From contig NZ_CP009278.1 of assembly GCF_000747525.1 (NCBI RefSeq), positions 3,782,001 through 3,846,000 of the forward strand: a DNA stretch of 64,000 nt, given 5' to 3'. The translations under genes were made by a program, and so were the position numbers. Position 1 is the first letter of the stretch, and the number at the start of each line of letters is the position of its first letter. Source of the stretch: Sphingobacterium sp. ML3W. GTDB lineage: Bacteria > Bacteroidota > Bacteroidia > Sphingobacteriales > Sphingobacteriaceae. Positions 62,965-64,000 of the stretch are shown in pieces. The notes beneath the pieces were generated by a model, which saw only the letters and a list, made by a program, of their open reading frames with translations, had not been told where the DNA came from and ran no database searches.

Positions 62965-64000
62965 TTGAATAAATTTAGCCGTATCGCATTAAAGACCCTA
63001 TTATGGATTGTTGGATCTGTAATCGGACTTCTACTTCTAATTATTTTTTTAATTCGACTTCCTTCCGTGCAAAATTATATTGCAGGAAAAGTGACTAGCT
63101 ATGTAGAAGGGAAAATTGGCACTCCCTTCCATATCGGAAGTATCAATATCGAATTTCCTAAAAAACTAGTTCTTGAAAACATCTACCTTGAAGACCAATC
63201 AAGAGATACATTAGTGGCTGGCGAAGCAATTAAAGTCGATATCAATATGATGAAATTGCTGAACAACACCGTGGAGATCCAACAATTGGAAGCGACAGGT
63301 ATTACGGCAAAAATTCGTCGTTCTCTCCCAGATAGTAGCTTTAACTTCGACTATATTATCAAAGCATTTGCTGGTCCTGAAAATAAGGATACCAAGACCG
63401 ATACCTCTTCTGCAATGGTTTTCAATATGGACAAGGTACTCTTCGAGCGTTTCCATATTGTCTATGCAGATGATGTAATTGGCACCAGTGCTGATGTCTA
63501 TTTGAAACATTTCAATACACGAATCAAAAAATTTGATTTGACTAAAAACATGGCTTTTGATTTACCAAAAATCAATATTGATGGACTTAATGCTGTTGTG
63601 ACACAATGGAATCCCGTACAAGAAGGAACGGCACCCAGTGTTGAAGATTTTGGTATTACAGATTCTACTGCTATCGTCACATCGCTATTACCCGATATTG
63701 GAATCAATACTGCTGACTTAAAAAATATCAATGTTCGATATGAAGATAAATCATCCAAACTAAAAACAAAGTTTGCTATACAAAAATTATATGCGGAAAT
63801 CAACAGTATCGACCTTAATAAAGAACATGTTGCTATTGAAAAAATAAACCTTGACGGCTCCGATGCAGAGGTGTTATTTGACAAAATCGCACAAGTTACT
63901 AAACCAGTAACGGAAAAAAACACAGTCTCTACTCCTAGCAAAATCAATTGGGTCGTATCCGTTAAAGATATCAATATCAATGATACACACGTTTGGTATA
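62965..64000 (+). CDS. TamB-like outer-membrane translocation/AsmA-type protein, N-terminal part
   Basis: The frame runs from a TTG at 62965 past the window end, giving 345 residues. It has an N-terminal membrane anchor (TLLWIVGSVIGLLLLIIFLI) followed by SVQNYIAGKVTSYVEGKIGT and FHIGSINIEFPKKLVLENIY, the classic start of the TamB/DUF490 family; the rest is beta-rich with many short Asn/Asp-bounded repeats. No ATG is available between the upstream in-frame stop (62899) and this point, so a TTG start is the only good choice. TamB relatives move lipids or assemble outer-membrane proteins. The true start and the full length (usually over 1,400 residues) are outside view. Confidence 0.8.
   Translation, partial: MNKFSRIALKTLLWIVGSVIGLLLLIIFLIRLPSVQNYIAGKVTSYVEGKIGTPFHIGSINIEFPKKLVLENIYLEDQSRDTLVAGEAIKVDINMMKLLNNTVEIQQLEATGITAKIRRSLPDSSFNFDYIIKAFAGPENKDTKTDTSSAMVFNMDKVLFERFHIVYADDVIGTSADVYLKHFNTRIKKFDLTKNMAFDLPKINIDGLNAVVTQWNPVQEGTAPSVEDFGITDSTAIVTSLLPDIGINTADLKNINVRYEDKSSKLKTKFAIQKLYAEINSIDLNKEHVAIEKINLDGSDAEVLFDKIAQVTKPVTEKNTVSTPSKINWVVSVKDININDTHVWY

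Overview
The window is a chromosomal segment of a Bacteroidetes bacterium, most likely a Sphingobacterium or a close Sphingobacteriaceae relative. The grounds are the AT-rich intergenic DNA, SusC-style TonB receptor architecture with an N-terminal carboxypeptidase-like domain, DUF4374 and DUF4198 proteins, a DUF1080/PQQ-propeller/cytochrome c gene set, an SSS-xylA-xylB operon, one exact match to the Bacteroidetes promoter (TTG-N19-TAnnTTTG), and near absence of Shine-Dalgarno sites. Species is an inference. I see no tRNA, rRNA, insertion sequence, phage or CRISPR array.

Layout. 1-3.8 kb: the start of an aromatic amino acid hydroxylase gene (cut by the window edge), a GNAT acetyltransferase and fabH. 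4.0-9.9 kb: a minus-strand xylose operon (xylB, xylA, SSS symporter) with a decayed glycosidase tail just upstream, then a secreted TIM-barrel isomerase. 10.3-17.7 kb: a small hypothetical gene, a GH20 hexosaminidase with LamG domain, a large propeller/HEAT/cytochrome c dehydrogenase and a membrane metallophosphoesterase. 17.8-24.7 kb: an iron-siderophore uptake operon (DUF4198, TonB receptor, DUF4374 lipoprotein, two small membrane proteins, PepSY reductase). 25-31.2 kb: three secreted sugar-oxidation proteins (ThuA-propeller-cytochrome c; DUF1080; propeller-cytochrome c).

31.3-38.0 kb holds a complete ebo cluster (eboA-F) with a TMEM220-like membrane gene at its head. Its enzymes (cyclitol synthase, prenyltransferase, TIM-barrel, TatD and phosphatase-like proteins) point to a prenylated cyclitol-type metabolite whose structure, to my knowledge, is not known. 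38.6-40.5 kb: pirin, OsmC and YceI. 40.6-48.4 kb: an unrecognised GAF-type protein and a tight operon of metallophosphoesterase, SdiA-regulated-like lipoprotein, polyphosphate kinase and an HD-domain protein fused to a Pycsar-effector-like membrane domain. 48.7-64 kb: a GH78 rhamnosidase, mnmE, two LtaS-like phosphoglycerol transferases, valS, an SH3-like secreted protein, small stress-type genes (YqaE/Pmp3, DUF4342, Dabb) and the start of a TamB-like gene.

The two parts most worth following are the ebo cluster and the HD/Pycsar-TM/ppk1 operon. Most transcription units end in clear hairpins, many of them bidirectional between convergent genes.
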